Positions 37,101 through 45,539 of a DNA stretch of 64,000 nucleotides are shown here, piece after piece (positions within the stretch are counted from its first letter, which is position 1; the number at the start of each line of letters is the position of its first letter). The DNA lies in contig JACJXO010000001.1 in the NCBI GenBank assembly GCA_020636645.1, positions 62,001 through 126,000 of the forward strand. The letters run 5' to 3'. The position numbers and the translations under genes were made by a program. Source of the DNA: Chitinophagales bacterium. GTDB lineage: Bacteria; Bacteroidota; Bacteroidia; Chitinophagales; BACL12. A model generated the notes under the pieces. The model searched no databases. It worked only from the letters and a program-made list of their open reading frames with translations, and had not been told where the DNA came from.

Positions 37101-37838
37101 CAAATAAGCAAGTACAGGCCAGCGAACACGGGCATGATTTAAAAGTGGGCGCCGCAGCTGGTACAATACATACAGTGTTGTCAGGAAGAACAGCAGGAAA
37201 GGAATGATCAGCAAGGGATGCGATCCTTCCTGCCCCATCCTGGAAACATCAGGTACCAGGAAAAACACCTCTTCGCCGGTAACAGATGTGACCGGCAACG
37301 ATCTATCCTGCTTTACCGGACTGAGATCAAAGTAAACAGGTATATGAATACCTTCCACCTCTATATCTGACAGATACCGGTTGTTGATACCAAAGTCCAT
37401 GCGTAAGGGCAGAAATGCAATGGTATGCAGGCTGTCTTCGAAAGTGTGCTGATACAATACATAACTGCCATTTTTTTCAGTAATGAACAGAGGAGCATCA
37501 TTTGCCTGAAACTGTGCTTCCACCGGCATGATGGCGTTGCTGGTCCAGAAGGCCGCAGAATCACCCTGTAACACCACCAGACCAAATGGCAACCTGCACA
37601 GAGATTCAAACTCATCAAACGTATAAGAGTCTGTCAACAGGCGGTTGGCAACAGACCGGTCAGTTACCACCTGAAGTATCTTGTCTTCCAGCGCCCGGTA
37701 ACTGTTCACCACTTTTCGGGCTTCCTGTTCCACATCCGGCAACTGCCTGGAGAACACCAGCCCCCTCACCAGCCAGAAAATGCTGACAAGCCATGTAAGC
37801 AGAAGTAATGAATGAAATAAGCGTGTATTAGATCGCAT
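34137..37838 (-). CDS. Very large NtrY-like membrane histidine kinase (1,233 aa)
   Basis: The start MRSNTRLFHSLLLLTW is chosen for its signal-anchor. The first 830 residues alternate hydrophobic helices with two extracytoplasmic stretches, giving roughly a dozen membrane segments. A second sensor loop follows, bounded by helices near 790 and 950. A HAMP-like segment (SRNITLPLSLVAGTFRSV) leads to the dimerisation helix QVAHEIKNPLTPMRL (H1016). The ATPase motifs NNLVKNGLQA, DNGAGIP and GMGIGLAL are intact. AHEIKNPLTP is typical of NtrY kinases. No NtrX-type regulator is adjacent. It is followed by a second complete kinase and a response regulator, and is divergent from a TonB receptor. Confidence 0.85.
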   Translation of the reverse strand: MRSNTRLFHSLLLLTWLVSIFWLVRGLVFSRQLPDVEQEARKVVNSYRALEDKILQVVTDRSVANRLLTDSYTFDEFESLCRLPFGLVVLQGDSAAFWTSNAIMPVEAQFQANDAPLFITEKNGSYVLYQHTFEDSLHTIAFLPLRMDFGINNRYLSDIEVEGIHIPVYFDLSPVKQDRSLPVTSVTGEEVFFLVPDVSRMGQEGSHPLLIIPFLLFFLTTLYVLYQLRRPLLNHARVRWPVLAYLLLLVLSYAVLHFGLFSRMEGTSLFDPVIYASSWMATSLGDLLVRSLLLLLFVLALSQQTLGNRKALLITAHVMLALLVWFTVLMINSLVIDSAIAFDIRELFLLNSNTLVAAVCIATTCLATALLAAKLLPVRSGNRQWWWIFPVTVLFILLLQGLINGMPDRHFGGFSLVLLVLMGVFGFRQKRSTSLLFNLIWLLAFSMLSAWIMNDALYRKSEENKRLYAYKKSVEKDPLAEYLFSGQREEISHLLKVQLSQQPPQQVTIRQGLVNQLVQDMQSSYFKKYQTEIYFFLDDSFLVGTGQLDHPSIYDFINDIENNGSYTTSPDLYFINDYSGNFFYIAELYIPYDSGHELQVYFRLIPRRFNSESLYPELLVDDDLRLPSGQERFNYAVYYDNNLVERKGAYSYPVMDVFYLKKGEEYADKIINGYDHFIYAAGESKKVVVSEPDQDMLTAVSYFSFLFFFFLLFFGLLSGMELLERMANGEVTLKGLLDTSLKNKIQLAIVSLVVFTFLSLGIATIIYITGQFDRSNGDKLLEKIEAVQTNIDYLITDNRRNSDRILQQQVVVRRLGNRIAELSSIHDMDINLYSKNGLLINSSQPDIFEKGLISPKMNPIAFFKMTCEKETWFIHSEQIGRLTFLSAYVPILDESGEVLFYVNLPYFATEKNLQAEISSLMVALVNVYVLLLVLSALIALLVSRNITLPLSLVAGTFRSVQLGKKNEPVSWPHKDEIGLLVTEYNKMLEQLEQSARLLAQSERESAWRDMAKQVAHEIKNPLTPMRLSIQHLQRAIESGRPDVEELTSRVAKTLMEQIDNLSFIASEFSNFAVMPKAVNEPIELGRLLSNVSSLFDETERTRITLELPEAEMIIWADRNQILRVFNNLVKNGLQAIPEDREGSMIIRLSASQGRALVTVQDNGAGIPDDIKDQVFVPNFTTKSSGMGIGLALSKNIVESAGGYIWFESEPGSGTTFFVEFPLYDGRQEEGADT

Positions 37839-37917
37839 GCTATCAGTAGGGAGGGCCGGCTGTGTTAAAAAATCAAAAATAAACTTTATTATTAGCATCA
37901 AATTTCAATCCAAATCT

Positions 37918-40836
37918 ATGAACCGCAACCTGTACCTGACCTTATGTTTACTACTGACCGGGCTGACTGCCTTTGGTCAGAACCGCACCATCAGCGGAAC
38001 AGTCAAAGATGCCGAAACAAATGAGGCACTTCCGGGTGTCAGTGTTTTTGTGCAGGAAGACCCTTCCACCGGAACCATAACAGACCTGGATGGTCAATAC
38101 AGCCTGGCTGTGCCTGAAAGCAGTACCACACTGGTCTTCAAATTTGTAGGATATGAAGATCAGTACGTGGCTATTGCCGGCCAAAACAAAATTGATGTCT
38201 CACTGGAGCTGACCTCTCTGAACCTGGATGCAGTGGTTATATCAGCTTCCCGCAGGCAGGAAAAGATCCTGGACGCACCTGCCAGTATCAGCCTGATCAC
38301 AACGAAACAGATCAACAATACCGTGGCCATCAGCCCGACTGACAACCTGAAGGGCGTTCCCGGTGTAGATATCATCAACACCGGTCTGGTGCAGACCAAC
38401 GTGGTTACCCGTGGCTTCAATAATATATTCAGCGGCGCATTGCTGACGATGGTTGATAACCGTTATGCAGCAGTACCTTCTTTGCGTGTGAACGTAAATA
38501 TGTTTATCCCTACAGACAACAGTGACCTGGAGCGTATTGAAGTTTTACGCGGCCCGGCATCTGCACTTTACGGACCCAACTGTGCCAACGGTGTGTTGCA
38601 TATGATCACCAAATCTCCGCTTGATCAGGATGATCGCTTCCAGACTACTGTCAGCCTGGGCGGAGGATTCAGGCAATACATCAGCGATACCATTGCCATC
38701 GCCAACCCGATAGACCCCATCACAGGCCTGGTAGATACCGCCTATTCTCCCTTGTTCGATGATGATGCCTTCGGCGACCGTGCCATGTATTCAGCAGCCA
38801 TCCGCCACAGCGGGAAGATCAATGACAAACTGGGATATAAGATACTGGGTACCTATTTTGCAGGAAACGACTGGTTGTATGATGATCCATTTGAACCGAA
38901 CTATATCTACAAAGGATACCAGACCAGCGAAGGACGTGTAACCACAGATACAGTACCTACATTGAATACCAGAAACAATGACATCAATAAAATGGGGGTT
39001 GACCTGCGCCTGGATTACCGTCCGGATAACATTTCTGAATGGATACTGGCAGGAGGTATTACTCAGAATGATGGTATTGAAATGACCGGTATCGGTGCAG
39101 GACAGGCCATTGACTGGAGGTATTACTACGGGCAGATCAGATACCGCCGTGATCGCTTGTTCACCCAGGTATTTCTGAATGGCAGTGATGCAGGACAGAC
39201 CTATCTCTTCCGCACCGGCGATCAGATCATTGACAAATCCAAGCAACTGGCAGCGCAGGTACAATACAGCTCAGATCACATGAATAATGACCTGACCCTG
39301 ATCTACGGAATTGACTTCATTGAGACCATGCCGCAAACGGAAAGTACCATCAACGGCCAGTATGAGAACGATGACAACATTACAGAAGTAGGCGCCTACA
39401 TACAAGGAAAGTATATGATCAACAGCAAGCTTGAACTGCTTGCAGCGCTTCGCGGCGATTACCATAATTTTGTTGATCAGCCATTTGTATCACCAAGAGC
39501 TGCAGTGGTGTACAAGCCCAGCACACGCCAGACATTCAGACTGACCTACAACAGAGCGTTCAGTGCCCCGAGCAGCAATAACCTGAACCTGGATATCCTG
39601 CAACTGGCTGACCTGGGTGATCTGGGAGCATTCGGACAATCACTTTTCGGACTGGACTACATTCCGGGAATAGGTGTACGTGCTACCGGAAACCGCGGCG
39701 GATTCACCTACTCTTATGATAACAATGGATTCGCCCAGTTCCTCTCGCCATACGCTTCCTTCATTGGCGATGCTTCCAACACCTATTATTCCATCTCCGG
39801 AAATGATCAGTTGAATAATATCACCTGGGACATGGCCACCGTATTGCTGTTTCAGGGATTTGCTGAAGCAACAGGCTTGCCCTTGGCTCAGGTGCAGCTC
39901 TTATTCGGCCCGCTGTTGCCGGATGATATCAGCAGTGTATCCAATGTGATGCGTTTACTGAATCTGACCACAGAAGAATTTGACCTGATAGACCCGAATA
40001 ATATTCAGGATTTCGGCGGCATCCTGAACAGTGCCACCAATACATTTGAACTGGGCTGGAAAGGCAGTTTGATGGATGACAAAGTCTTTGCAACGGTTGA
40101 TGTATATCAGACCACCATCCAGGATTTTGTGGGCCCGTTAACCAATATCACGCCCAACGTATTCCTGGATCCTGAATCACTTACTTCAGGTATCTATGCA
40201 GAAATGTTTGCTGCGTGGGAAGACCCTTCCAATGCAGTAGCGGTGAGCCTGCTTACCGGTGCACTGGATGAGAATGGCGATGGAGATGCGTTCCCTGAAT
40301 GGGTTGCCACTGTGGTAGGCGCAGGTGCCGGTGTTCCAATGGGTACTGTTGTGCCAACTGAACTGGATCAGCCTGCTATTTATGTGACCTATGTGAACCT
40401 GGGCGATGTGACCGTTTACGGTGCTGATCTGGGTGCCACCATTTATGTCAATGATGACTTCCGGGTATCTCTGGGATATTCCTGGATAGATAAAGACAGC
40501 ATCGCTCTGGAAGGTGCTCAGCTGGGCTATGTGGCATTAAATGCACCCGCCAACAAGGCCAGTCTCAAGCTGAGTTATGATATCAAAAAGATAGACCTGA
40601 ATGTGGGAGCTACTTTCCGCTGGCAGGCTTCTTATCCGGCCAACTCTGGTGCTTATGTTGGAACCGTTGAATCCATCAACGACCTGGATCTGACACTGAA
40701 CTATGCACCACACTATATGGACAAAACTGTTTTCAGCCTGTTAGTTTCCAATGTTTACAACAGAGAGCAACAGTATTTTGTGGGAGCACCCGTTATGGGA
40801 AGATCCCTGTTTTTCAAGGCCACCCGAACATTCTGA
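37918..40836 (+). CDS. SusC/CirA-like TonB-dependent receptor
   Basis: The ATG at MNRNLYLTLCLLLTGLTAFG gives a signal peptide and 972 residues. A carboxypeptidase-regulatory domain covers about 25-105 (TISGTVKDAETNEALPGVSV). A TonB-box-like VVISASRRQEKI precedes the plug (about 120-240), with TRGFNN and RIEVLRGPASALYGPNC. The rest is a 22-strand-type barrel that ends in FKATRTF. The substrate is unknown, and no SusD-like lipoprotein follows, so a siderophore/vitamin or peptide-type receptor is as likely as a glycan one. It is followed by a strong terminator. Confidence 0.92.
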   Translation: MNRNLYLTLCLLLTGLTAFGQNRTISGTVKDAETNEALPGVSVFVQEDPSTGTITDLDGQYSLAVPESSTTLVFKFVGYEDQYVAIAGQNKIDVSLELTSLNLDAVVISASRRQEKILDAPASISLITTKQINNTVAISPTDNLKGVPGVDIINTGLVQTNVVTRGFNNIFSGALLTMVDNRYAAVPSLRVNVNMFIPTDNSDLERIEVLRGPASALYGPNCANGVLHMITKSPLDQDDRFQTTVSLGGGFRQYISDTIAIANPIDPITGLVDTAYSPLFDDDAFGDRAMYSAAIRHSGKINDKLGYKILGTYFAGNDWLYDDPFEPNYIYKGYQTSEGRVTTDTVPTLNTRNNDINKMGVDLRLDYRPDNISEWILAGGITQNDGIEMTGIGAGQAIDWRYYYGQIRYRRDRLFTQVFLNGSDAGQTYLFRTGDQIIDKSKQLAAQVQYSSDHMNNDLTLIYGIDFIETMPQTESTINGQYENDDNITEVGAYIQGKYMINSKLELLAALRGDYHNFVDQPFVSPRAAVVYKPSTRQTFRLTYNRAFSAPSSNNLNLDILQLADLGDLGAFGQSLFGLDYIPGIGVRATGNRGGFTYSYDNNGFAQFLSPYASFIGDASNTYYSISGNDQLNNITWDMATVLLFQGFAEATGLPLAQVQLLFGPLLPDDISSVSNVMRLLNLTTEEFDLIDPNNIQDFGGILNSATNTFELGWKGSLMDDKVFATVDVYQTTIQDFVGPLTNITPNVFLDPESLTSGIYAEMFAAWEDPSNAVAVSLLTGALDENGDGDAFPEWVATVVGAGAGVPMGTVVPTELDQPAIYVTYVNLGDVTVYGADLGATIYVNDDFRVSLGYSWIDKDSIALEGAQLGYVALNAPANKASLKLSYDIKKIDLNVGATFRWQASYPANSGAYVGTVESINDLDLTLNYAPHYMDKTVFSLLVSNVYNREQQYFVGAPVMGRSLFFKATRTF

Positions 40837-40854
40837 ACACACACACTACTTAGT

Positions 40855-40884
40855 AAAAGCCCGCTATCCCGGCGGGCTTTTTTT
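40855..40884 (+). terminator. Intrinsic terminator after the TonB receptor gene
   Basis: AAAAGCCCGC pairs with GCGGGCTTTT across a 7-base loop, followed by more T residues. The complementary A run on the other side also gives a U tract for the opposite strand, so it may stop mazG transcription as well. Confidence 0.85.
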
Positions 40885-41671
40885 ATGGATGTTCAGCTAA
40901 TTTTGCTTCATTCCACAAGGCGTCCATTTCTGTCAGGGTCATATCCTTCAGGGCCTTACCGGCAGCAGCAGCATGCTCTTCAATATAGCTGAAACGACGT
41001 ATGAATTTCTTGTTTGTGCGCTCCAGTGCATTTTCCGGATCTACCTTGAGGTAGCGTGACAGATTCACCAGGGCAAACATCAGATCTCCAAACTCTTCTT
41101 CTATCTTTTCCTGATCAGGTGTAGCATGATCGGTCTGTTCTTTCAGTTCAGCCATTTCTTCAGCTACCTTATCCCACACCTGAGCGGTCTCCTCCCACTG
41201 AAAGTTTACCTGCCCTGCTTTGTCCTGAATACGATAAGCTTTTATGAGTGCGGGTAAAGAACCTGGCACTCCCTGCAGCACTGACTTTTTTCCTTCCTGC
41301 AGTTTCAGTTGTTCCCAGTTGCGTTTCACTTCTTCTTCATCGGCCACCGTAAGATCTCCATAAATGTGCGGGTGCCTGTGGATCAGCTTTTCGCACTGTT
41401 TATGCAACACATCTGCCACATCGAACTTTCCCTGTTCCTCTCCGATCCTGCTGTAGAAGATCATGTGCAATAGCAGATCTCCCAACTCTTCACCGATCCC
41501 TGTCCAGTCTTCTTCTGAAATGGCATCTGCAAGCTCATAGGTCTCTTCGATGGTCAGGTTGCGGAGAGAACGAATGGTCTGTTTCTTATCCCAGGGGCAT
41601 TGGGTCCTCAGGTCATCCATGATGTCTAACAGCCTGCCGAAGGCTTCCATTTTTTCCTGTCTGCTTTTCAT
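40883..41671 (-). CDS. mazG: Nucleoside triphosphate pyrophosphohydrolase MazG
   Basis: The 262-residue protein has two MazG domains. The first (about 8-110) begins LLDIMDDLRTQCPWDKKQT and has the metal-binding EE/E patterns (IEETYELADAI, GEELGDLLLHM). The second (about 150-240) has VAEEMAELKEQ and EEEFGDLMFALVNLSRY. It hydrolyses NTPs and dNTPs to monophosphates, preventing incorporation of damaged nucleotides and modulating (p)ppGpp-related stress responses. The length is typical. It is divergent from the small four-cysteine membrane protein. Confidence 0.95.
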   Translation of the reverse strand: MKSRQEKMEAFGRLLDIMDDLRTQCPWDKKQTIRSLRNLTIEETYELADAISEEDWTGIGEELGDLLLHMIFYSRIGEEQGKFDVADVLHKQCEKLIHRHPHIYGDLTVADEEEVKRNWEQLKLQEGKKSVLQGVPGSLPALIKAYRIQDKAGQVNFQWEETAQVWDKVAEEMAELKEQTDHATPDQEKIEEEFGDLMFALVNLSRYLKVDPENALERTNKKFIRRFSYIEEHAAAAGKALKDMTLTEMDALWNEAKLAEHP

Positions 41672-41713
41672 TGAACTATTGACGTTATCTGCCTGTTTAG
41701 ATAGTAATTGCAG

Positions 41714-41721
41714 TAAATTTG
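41714..41721 (+). promoter_or_regulatory. Putative -7 box (TAAATTTG) for the NqrM-like gene
   Basis: The box matches TAnnTTTG and lies 15 bases before the ATG. No TTG is found at 17-23 bases upstream. Confidence 0.4.
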
Positions 41722-41736
41722 TAAAAATTTTCGTCG

Positions 41737-41931
41737 ATGGATTCTCTGATCTATGCCATCATTCTGATAGGTGCCGCATTTTTCCTTTTCGCTATTCGTA
41801 TCATCTTTGTCAAAGGCGGCGAATTTCACGGAACCTGTGCCACCAACAACCCCATGCTGAAGAATGAAGTAGGCGAATGCACCATGTGCGGGCGAAAAGC
41901 AGGAGAGCCATGTGGCAATCCTGAATCCTGA
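41737..41931 (+). CDS. Small four-cysteine membrane protein, candidate NqrM (Na+-NQR maturation)
   Basis: This 64-residue protein has one N-terminal transmembrane helix (about 3-25) and then a short tail with cysteines at 34, 48, 51 and 59 (HGTC, GECTMCG, EPC). One leading cysteine after a helix followed by a cluster of three is the layout of NqrM (DUF539). NqrM delivers iron for the Fe-Cys4 centre between NqrD and NqrE. It lies tail to tail with apbE, which flavinylates the same complex, next to the nqr operon. The assignment is by architecture and context, not by sequence comparison. Confidence 0.6.
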   Translation: MDSLIYAIILIGAAFFLFAIRIIFVKGGEFHGTCATNNPMLKNEVGECTMCGRKAGEPCGNPES

Positions 41932-42945
41932 TCACTGCACCTCCCTGATCAGCTCTTCCATTCCGGGCGATATCCATGTTGCCATTTTTCCAGCTTCGTC
42001 AGAATATATCAGGTATCCTTCCAGGCTTTCCTGTCTGAGAATGAGCTCCTTTGCCTGTTCAAATCCACCTACCATACAAACAGTTGCCAGGGCATCTGCA
42101 TGCATACAGTTCCGGGTGATCAATGTGGCACTGAGCAATTCATTGACTGCAGGCCTGCCGGTATGCGGATCAATCGTATGCCCCATCTTCCGGCCATCAA
42201 CCACTACATACTTATTGTAATTTCCACTGGTAGCCAGCGACAGATCATTCAGGGTGATGGTGCTTACCAGCTGTGCCGACAGTTCTTCCGGCTTGCGGAT
42301 ACCGACCGTCCAGCCTGTATTCCGACTGTTCAAACCCCTGGCCCTGATCTCACCGCCTATTTCGATCATATATCTGTGAATGCCCTTTGTTTCCAGAAAC
42401 TCTCCTAAGAGATCGGCTGCAAACCCGGGCGCAATGGCATTGACATCCAGGCGCACGGCAGGATCATCCTTCACCAGAAACTGCTGATCCAGATGCACCA
42501 GTTCATACCGGCTGATGGCCAGCAAACTGTCAATCTCATCCTGAGGAGGTTCAGCTTCCAGCGATTCCTGTTTGTTGTAAAAACCCCAGTACTGCACCAG
42601 CGGACCAATAGCAGGATTGAACGCACCGTTATGGATGGCATGTACTTCATCAGATACCGCGAACAACCTTCTGAACCACTCCAGTTGTTCGCCAATAAGA
42701 GCAATTCCGGTATCGCTGGCATTGAAGGCGCTGATCACAGAGCTGGTATCATAAGTACTGAATACCGCATTGAACTCCACCAGCATACTATCGAGAGCTG
42801 TACCCAGATCTCGTCCGGCAGAATCCAGATAGATGATGCTGTAGGTAGAACCCATGGTTTCGCCGCGAACTGTGAATTCGGTCAACGAAGAGCGGTCGCA
42901 GGCTGTCAGTGATAGCAATATAAAAGAGATGAGCAGATGGCGCAT
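41932..42945 (-). CDS. apbE: FAD:protein FMN transferase (ApbE)
   Basis: The ATG at MRHLLISFILLSLTAC gives a lipoprotein signal (C18 region) and 337 residues. Family motifs are visible: GSTYSIIY near the mature N-terminus, then NAIAPGFAADLL, EIGGEIRARG and TSGNYNKY, then GHTIDPHTGRP and ADALATVCMVGG. It transfers FMN from FAD onto a threonine of NqrB and NqrC on the periplasmic side. It lies 56 bp after nqrF, and the gap contains a terminator hairpin. Its stop is back to back with that of the candidate NqrM gene. Confidence 0.93.
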   Translation of the reverse strand: MRHLLISFILLSLTACDRSSLTEFTVRGETMGSTYSIIYLDSAGRDLGTALDSMLVEFNAVFSTYDTSSVISAFNASDTGIALIGEQLEWFRRLFAVSDEVHAIHNGAFNPAIGPLVQYWGFYNKQESLEAEPPQDEIDSLLAISRYELVHLDQQFLVKDDPAVRLDVNAIAPGFAADLLGEFLETKGIHRYMIEIGGEIRARGLNSRNTGWTVGIRKPEELSAQLVSTITLNDLSLATSGNYNKYVVVDGRKMGHTIDPHTGRPAVNELLSATLITRNCMHADALATVCMVGGFEQAKELILRQESLEGYLIYSDEAGKMATWISPGMEELIREVQ

Positions 42946-42948
42946 GGT

Positions 42949-42982
42949 ATAAAAATAAAAGCCCCTCCGCAAAGGGAGGGGC
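42949..42982 (-). terminator. Terminator between nqrF and apbE
   Basis: Reading on the minus strand, an 8-bp GC stem (GCCCCTCC with GGAGGGGC) is followed by TTTTATTTTTAT. It lies in the 56-bp gap between nqrF and apbE, so apbE may be expressed by read-through or at a lower level than the nqr genes. Confidence 0.7.
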
Positions 42983-43001
42983 AGTGAAAAGTAATTTAAG
43001 A

Positions 43002-44267
43002 TCAGCCGCCGAAGTCGTCGAAGGCAATATTTTCATTTGGCACGCCAAGATTATCGAGCATCTTCATGACAGCTGCATTCATTTGCGGCGGACCACACAG
43101 GTAGTACTCGATCTCTTCCGGTTCCGGATGGTTCTTCAGATAATTATCCAGCACCACCTGGTGGATGAACCCTACAGGGCCTGTCCAGTTATCTTCCGGA
43201 GTTGGATCAGACAAAGCAATGTGGTAACTGAAATTCGGGAATTGTTTTTCTATTTCCTGGAACTGTTCCGTGTAAAACAACTCACGAGTGGAACGACCAC
43301 CATACCAGTAAGATACCTTTCGGTCGGTCTTCATAGTGTGGAACAAATGGAAGATATGAGAACGCAGCGGTGCCATACCTGCACCACCACCAATATATAC
43401 CATTTCCTTGTTGGTTGGCTTAATGAAGAACTCACCATAAGGGCCGCTCACCATCACCTTATCTCCAGGTTTGCGGGAGAAGATGAAAGAAGAACAGATT
43501 CCGGGATTCACATCCATGAACTGACCTTTGACCCTGTCCCAGGGTGGTGTGGCAATACGGATGTTCAGCATCACGATGTTTCCTTCAGCAGGGTGGTTGG
43601 CCATAGAATAGGCACGGTAAATTGGTTCGTCATTCTTCATGACCAGATCCCACATCTTGTAGCGATCCCATTCGTCATGGTATTCTTTCTCTACCACCAT
43701 ATCCTTGAACTTCACTTCAATGGCAGGTACATCGATCTGAATATATCCACCGCTTTCAAAATGCAGTGTTTCGCCCGGAGGAAGTTTCACTACAAACTCC
43801 TTGATATAGGTGGCCACATTGTGATTGGAAACCACTTCGCATTCCCATTTCTTGATACCGAAAACCTCTTCCGGTACTTTGATCTGCATATCCTCACGCA
43901 CCTTTACCTGACATGCCAGACGCCAGTTGTCCTGAACTTGTTTACGGGTAAAGTATCCTTCTTCAGTAGGCAGTATATCTCCGCCACCTTCAATGACCTG
44001 ACACTTGCACATGGCGCAGGTACCACCACCACCGCAGGCTGAAGGCAGATAAATATGCTGCTGGCTAAGTGTACTCAGCAAAGTTCCACCAGGAGTGGTC
44101 ACCACAGGTTTGTCATTTTCACCGTTGATCACGATGTTAACATTACCAGCAGGAGTCAGTTTTGACTTGGCGAAAAGCAGGGTTACGGTCAGTAACAGGA
44201 TGACGCCTGCAAAGACGCCAATGCTGTAAATAATGACACTCGAATCAAGCAATAAGGTCCAGTTCAT
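43002..44267 (-). CDS. nqrF: Na+-translocating NADH:quinone reductase subunit F
   Basis: The 421-residue protein starts with one transmembrane helix (about 8-33). A 2Fe-2S ferredoxin domain follows, with ligands C78, C84, C87 and C119 (ACGGGGTCAMC). The FAD-binding part has YRAYSMANHP, and the NADH site has GGGAGMAPLRSH. It is the entry point of electrons from NADH at the cytoplasmic face. It follows nqrE by 9 bp. The extreme C-terminus (FDDFGG) matches the family. Confidence 0.97.
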   Translation of the reverse strand: MNWTLLLDSSVIIYSIGVFAGVILLLTVTLLFAKSKLTPAGNVNIVINGENDKPVVTTPGGTLLSTLSQQHIYLPSACGGGGTCAMCKCQVIEGGGDILPTEEGYFTRKQVQDNWRLACQVKVREDMQIKVPEEVFGIKKWECEVVSNHNVATYIKEFVVKLPPGETLHFESGGYIQIDVPAIEVKFKDMVVEKEYHDEWDRYKMWDLVMKNDEPIYRAYSMANHPAEGNIVMLNIRIATPPWDRVKGQFMDVNPGICSSFIFSRKPGDKVMVSGPYGEFFIKPTNKEMVYIGGGAGMAPLRSHIFHLFHTMKTDRKVSYWYGGRSTRELFYTEQFQEIEKQFPNFSYHIALSDPTPEDNWTGPVGFIHQVVLDNYLKNHPEPEEIEYYLCGPPQMNAAVMKMLDNLGVPNENIAFDDFGG

Positions 44268-44276
44268 GACGAAAGA

Positions 44277-44867
44277 TTACAGTTTGATACCGATAAAACT
44301 CATAAAGGCCAGGCCCATCAGACCTGTGATGATAAACGCGATACCCAGCCCGCGAAGCGGTGCAGGAATATTGGAATAGCGCAGCTTTTCGCGGATGGCT
44401 GCTATGGCAACAATAGCCAGAAAAAATCCGAAACCGGAGCCGAATCCAAACACAGCAGCTTCACCCAGTTCATATTCTCTGGAGTCCATGAAAAGGGCGC
44501 CCCCAAGGATGGAGCAGTTCACGGTAATAAGTGGCAGGAAGATACCCAGAGCACTATACAGTGCCGGGCTGAAACGCTCCACTACCATTTCTACCAGCTG
44601 CACCATTGCCGCGATCACCGCAATGTAAATGATCAGCTTCAGGAAGGTCAGATCTGTATGAAAAATACCGTTCTCACTGAGCAGATAATTACTGATGAGC
44701 CAGTTGATCGGGACGGTCATGGTCAGTACAAAGACCACAGCGGCTCCAAGACCAACTGCTGTCTTTACCTTCTTTGAAATTGCCAGGAAGGAACACATAC
44801 CGAGAAAGAAACTCAGTACCATGTTCTCCACGAAGGAGGCTTTAATGAATATATTGATGTATTCCAT
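44277..44867 (-). CDS. nqrE: Na+-NQR subunit E
   Basis: The 196-residue protein has six predicted membrane helices and the conserved VENMVLSFFLGMCSFLA near the N-terminus. A second conserved segment, VNCSILGGALFM, carries a half-site cysteine. NqrD and NqrE are inverted homologues whose four cysteines hold the intramembrane iron centre. C26 and the cysteine near 120 are visible here. It lies between nqrD (19 bp gap) and nqrF. Confidence 0.96.
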   Translation of the reverse strand: MEYINIFIKASFVENMVLSFFLGMCSFLAISKKVKTAVGLGAAVVFVLTMTVPINWLISNYLLSENGIFHTDLTFLKLIIYIAVIAAMVQLVEMVVERFSPALYSALGIFLPLITVNCSILGGALFMDSREYELGEAAVFGFGSGFGFFLAIVAIAAIREKLRYSNIPAPLRGLGIAFIITGLMGLAFMSFIGIKL

Positions 44868-44886
44868 GTTGCAGTATTGAGACAGG

Positions 44887-45534
44887 TCAGGAAATATCTA
44901 CCAGTTTAGTATTGCGTGAACGCTGGATCCAGATGATGATACCGATGAGGAAAATGGCAGCAGCCGGTATCAGCATCAGTCCATTAGGCACATACCAGTC
45001 TGGCAGCACGCGGAAGCCGAACACAGATCCTTTTCCGAACAGTTCACGGAAGAAGGCTACGGCTATCAGAATGGCACCATAACCAACACCGTTGCCAATA
45101 CCATCAAGTAAAGATTGCCAGGGCTTGTTAGCCATGGCGAATGCCTCCAGTCTTCCCATCAGGATACAGTTGGTGATGATGAGGCCGATATACACCGACA
45201 TCTGCTTGTACACATCATACTGGAAGGCATGCAGCACCATCTCTACGATGGAAACCAGTGATGCAATGACCACCAGCTGAACGATCATACGCACCCGGTT
45301 GGGGATGGTATTACGCAGCAGGGAAATGATGAGGTTGGAGAATCCTGTTACAAGGGTCACTGCCACTGCCATGACCAGGGCATTCTTGACAGCCACGGTT
45401 ACAGCCAGTGCACTGCAAATACCCAACACCTGCACAGTGATAGGGTTGTTGTCATTGAAGGGGTCAGTTAGCAGTCTGCGCTCTTTCTTGCCGAACAGCG
45501 TGGTACTTTTTTGAGCAACCTGTGTTTCACTCAT
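44887..45534 (-). CDS. nqrD: Na+-NQR subunit D
   Basis: The 215-residue protein has six helices and the conserved GICSALAVTVAVKNALVMA and LIITNCILMGRLEAFAM segments. Each contains one of the cysteines that, with NqrE, bind the iron centre. The N-terminal 25 residues are polar and cytoplasmic. It starts 5 bp after the nqrC stop. Confidence 0.96.
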   Translation of the reverse strand: MSETQVAQKSTTLFGKKERRLLTDPFNDNNPITVQVLGICSALAVTVAVKNALVMAVAVTLVTGFSNLIISLLRNTIPNRVRMIVQLVVIASLVSIVEMVLHAFQYDVYKQMSVYIGLIITNCILMGRLEAFAMANKPWQSLLDGIGNGVGYGAILIAVAFFRELFGKGSVFGFRVLPDWYVPNGLMLIPAAAIFLIGIIIWIQRSRNTKLVDIS

Positions 45535-45539
45535 GGCGT

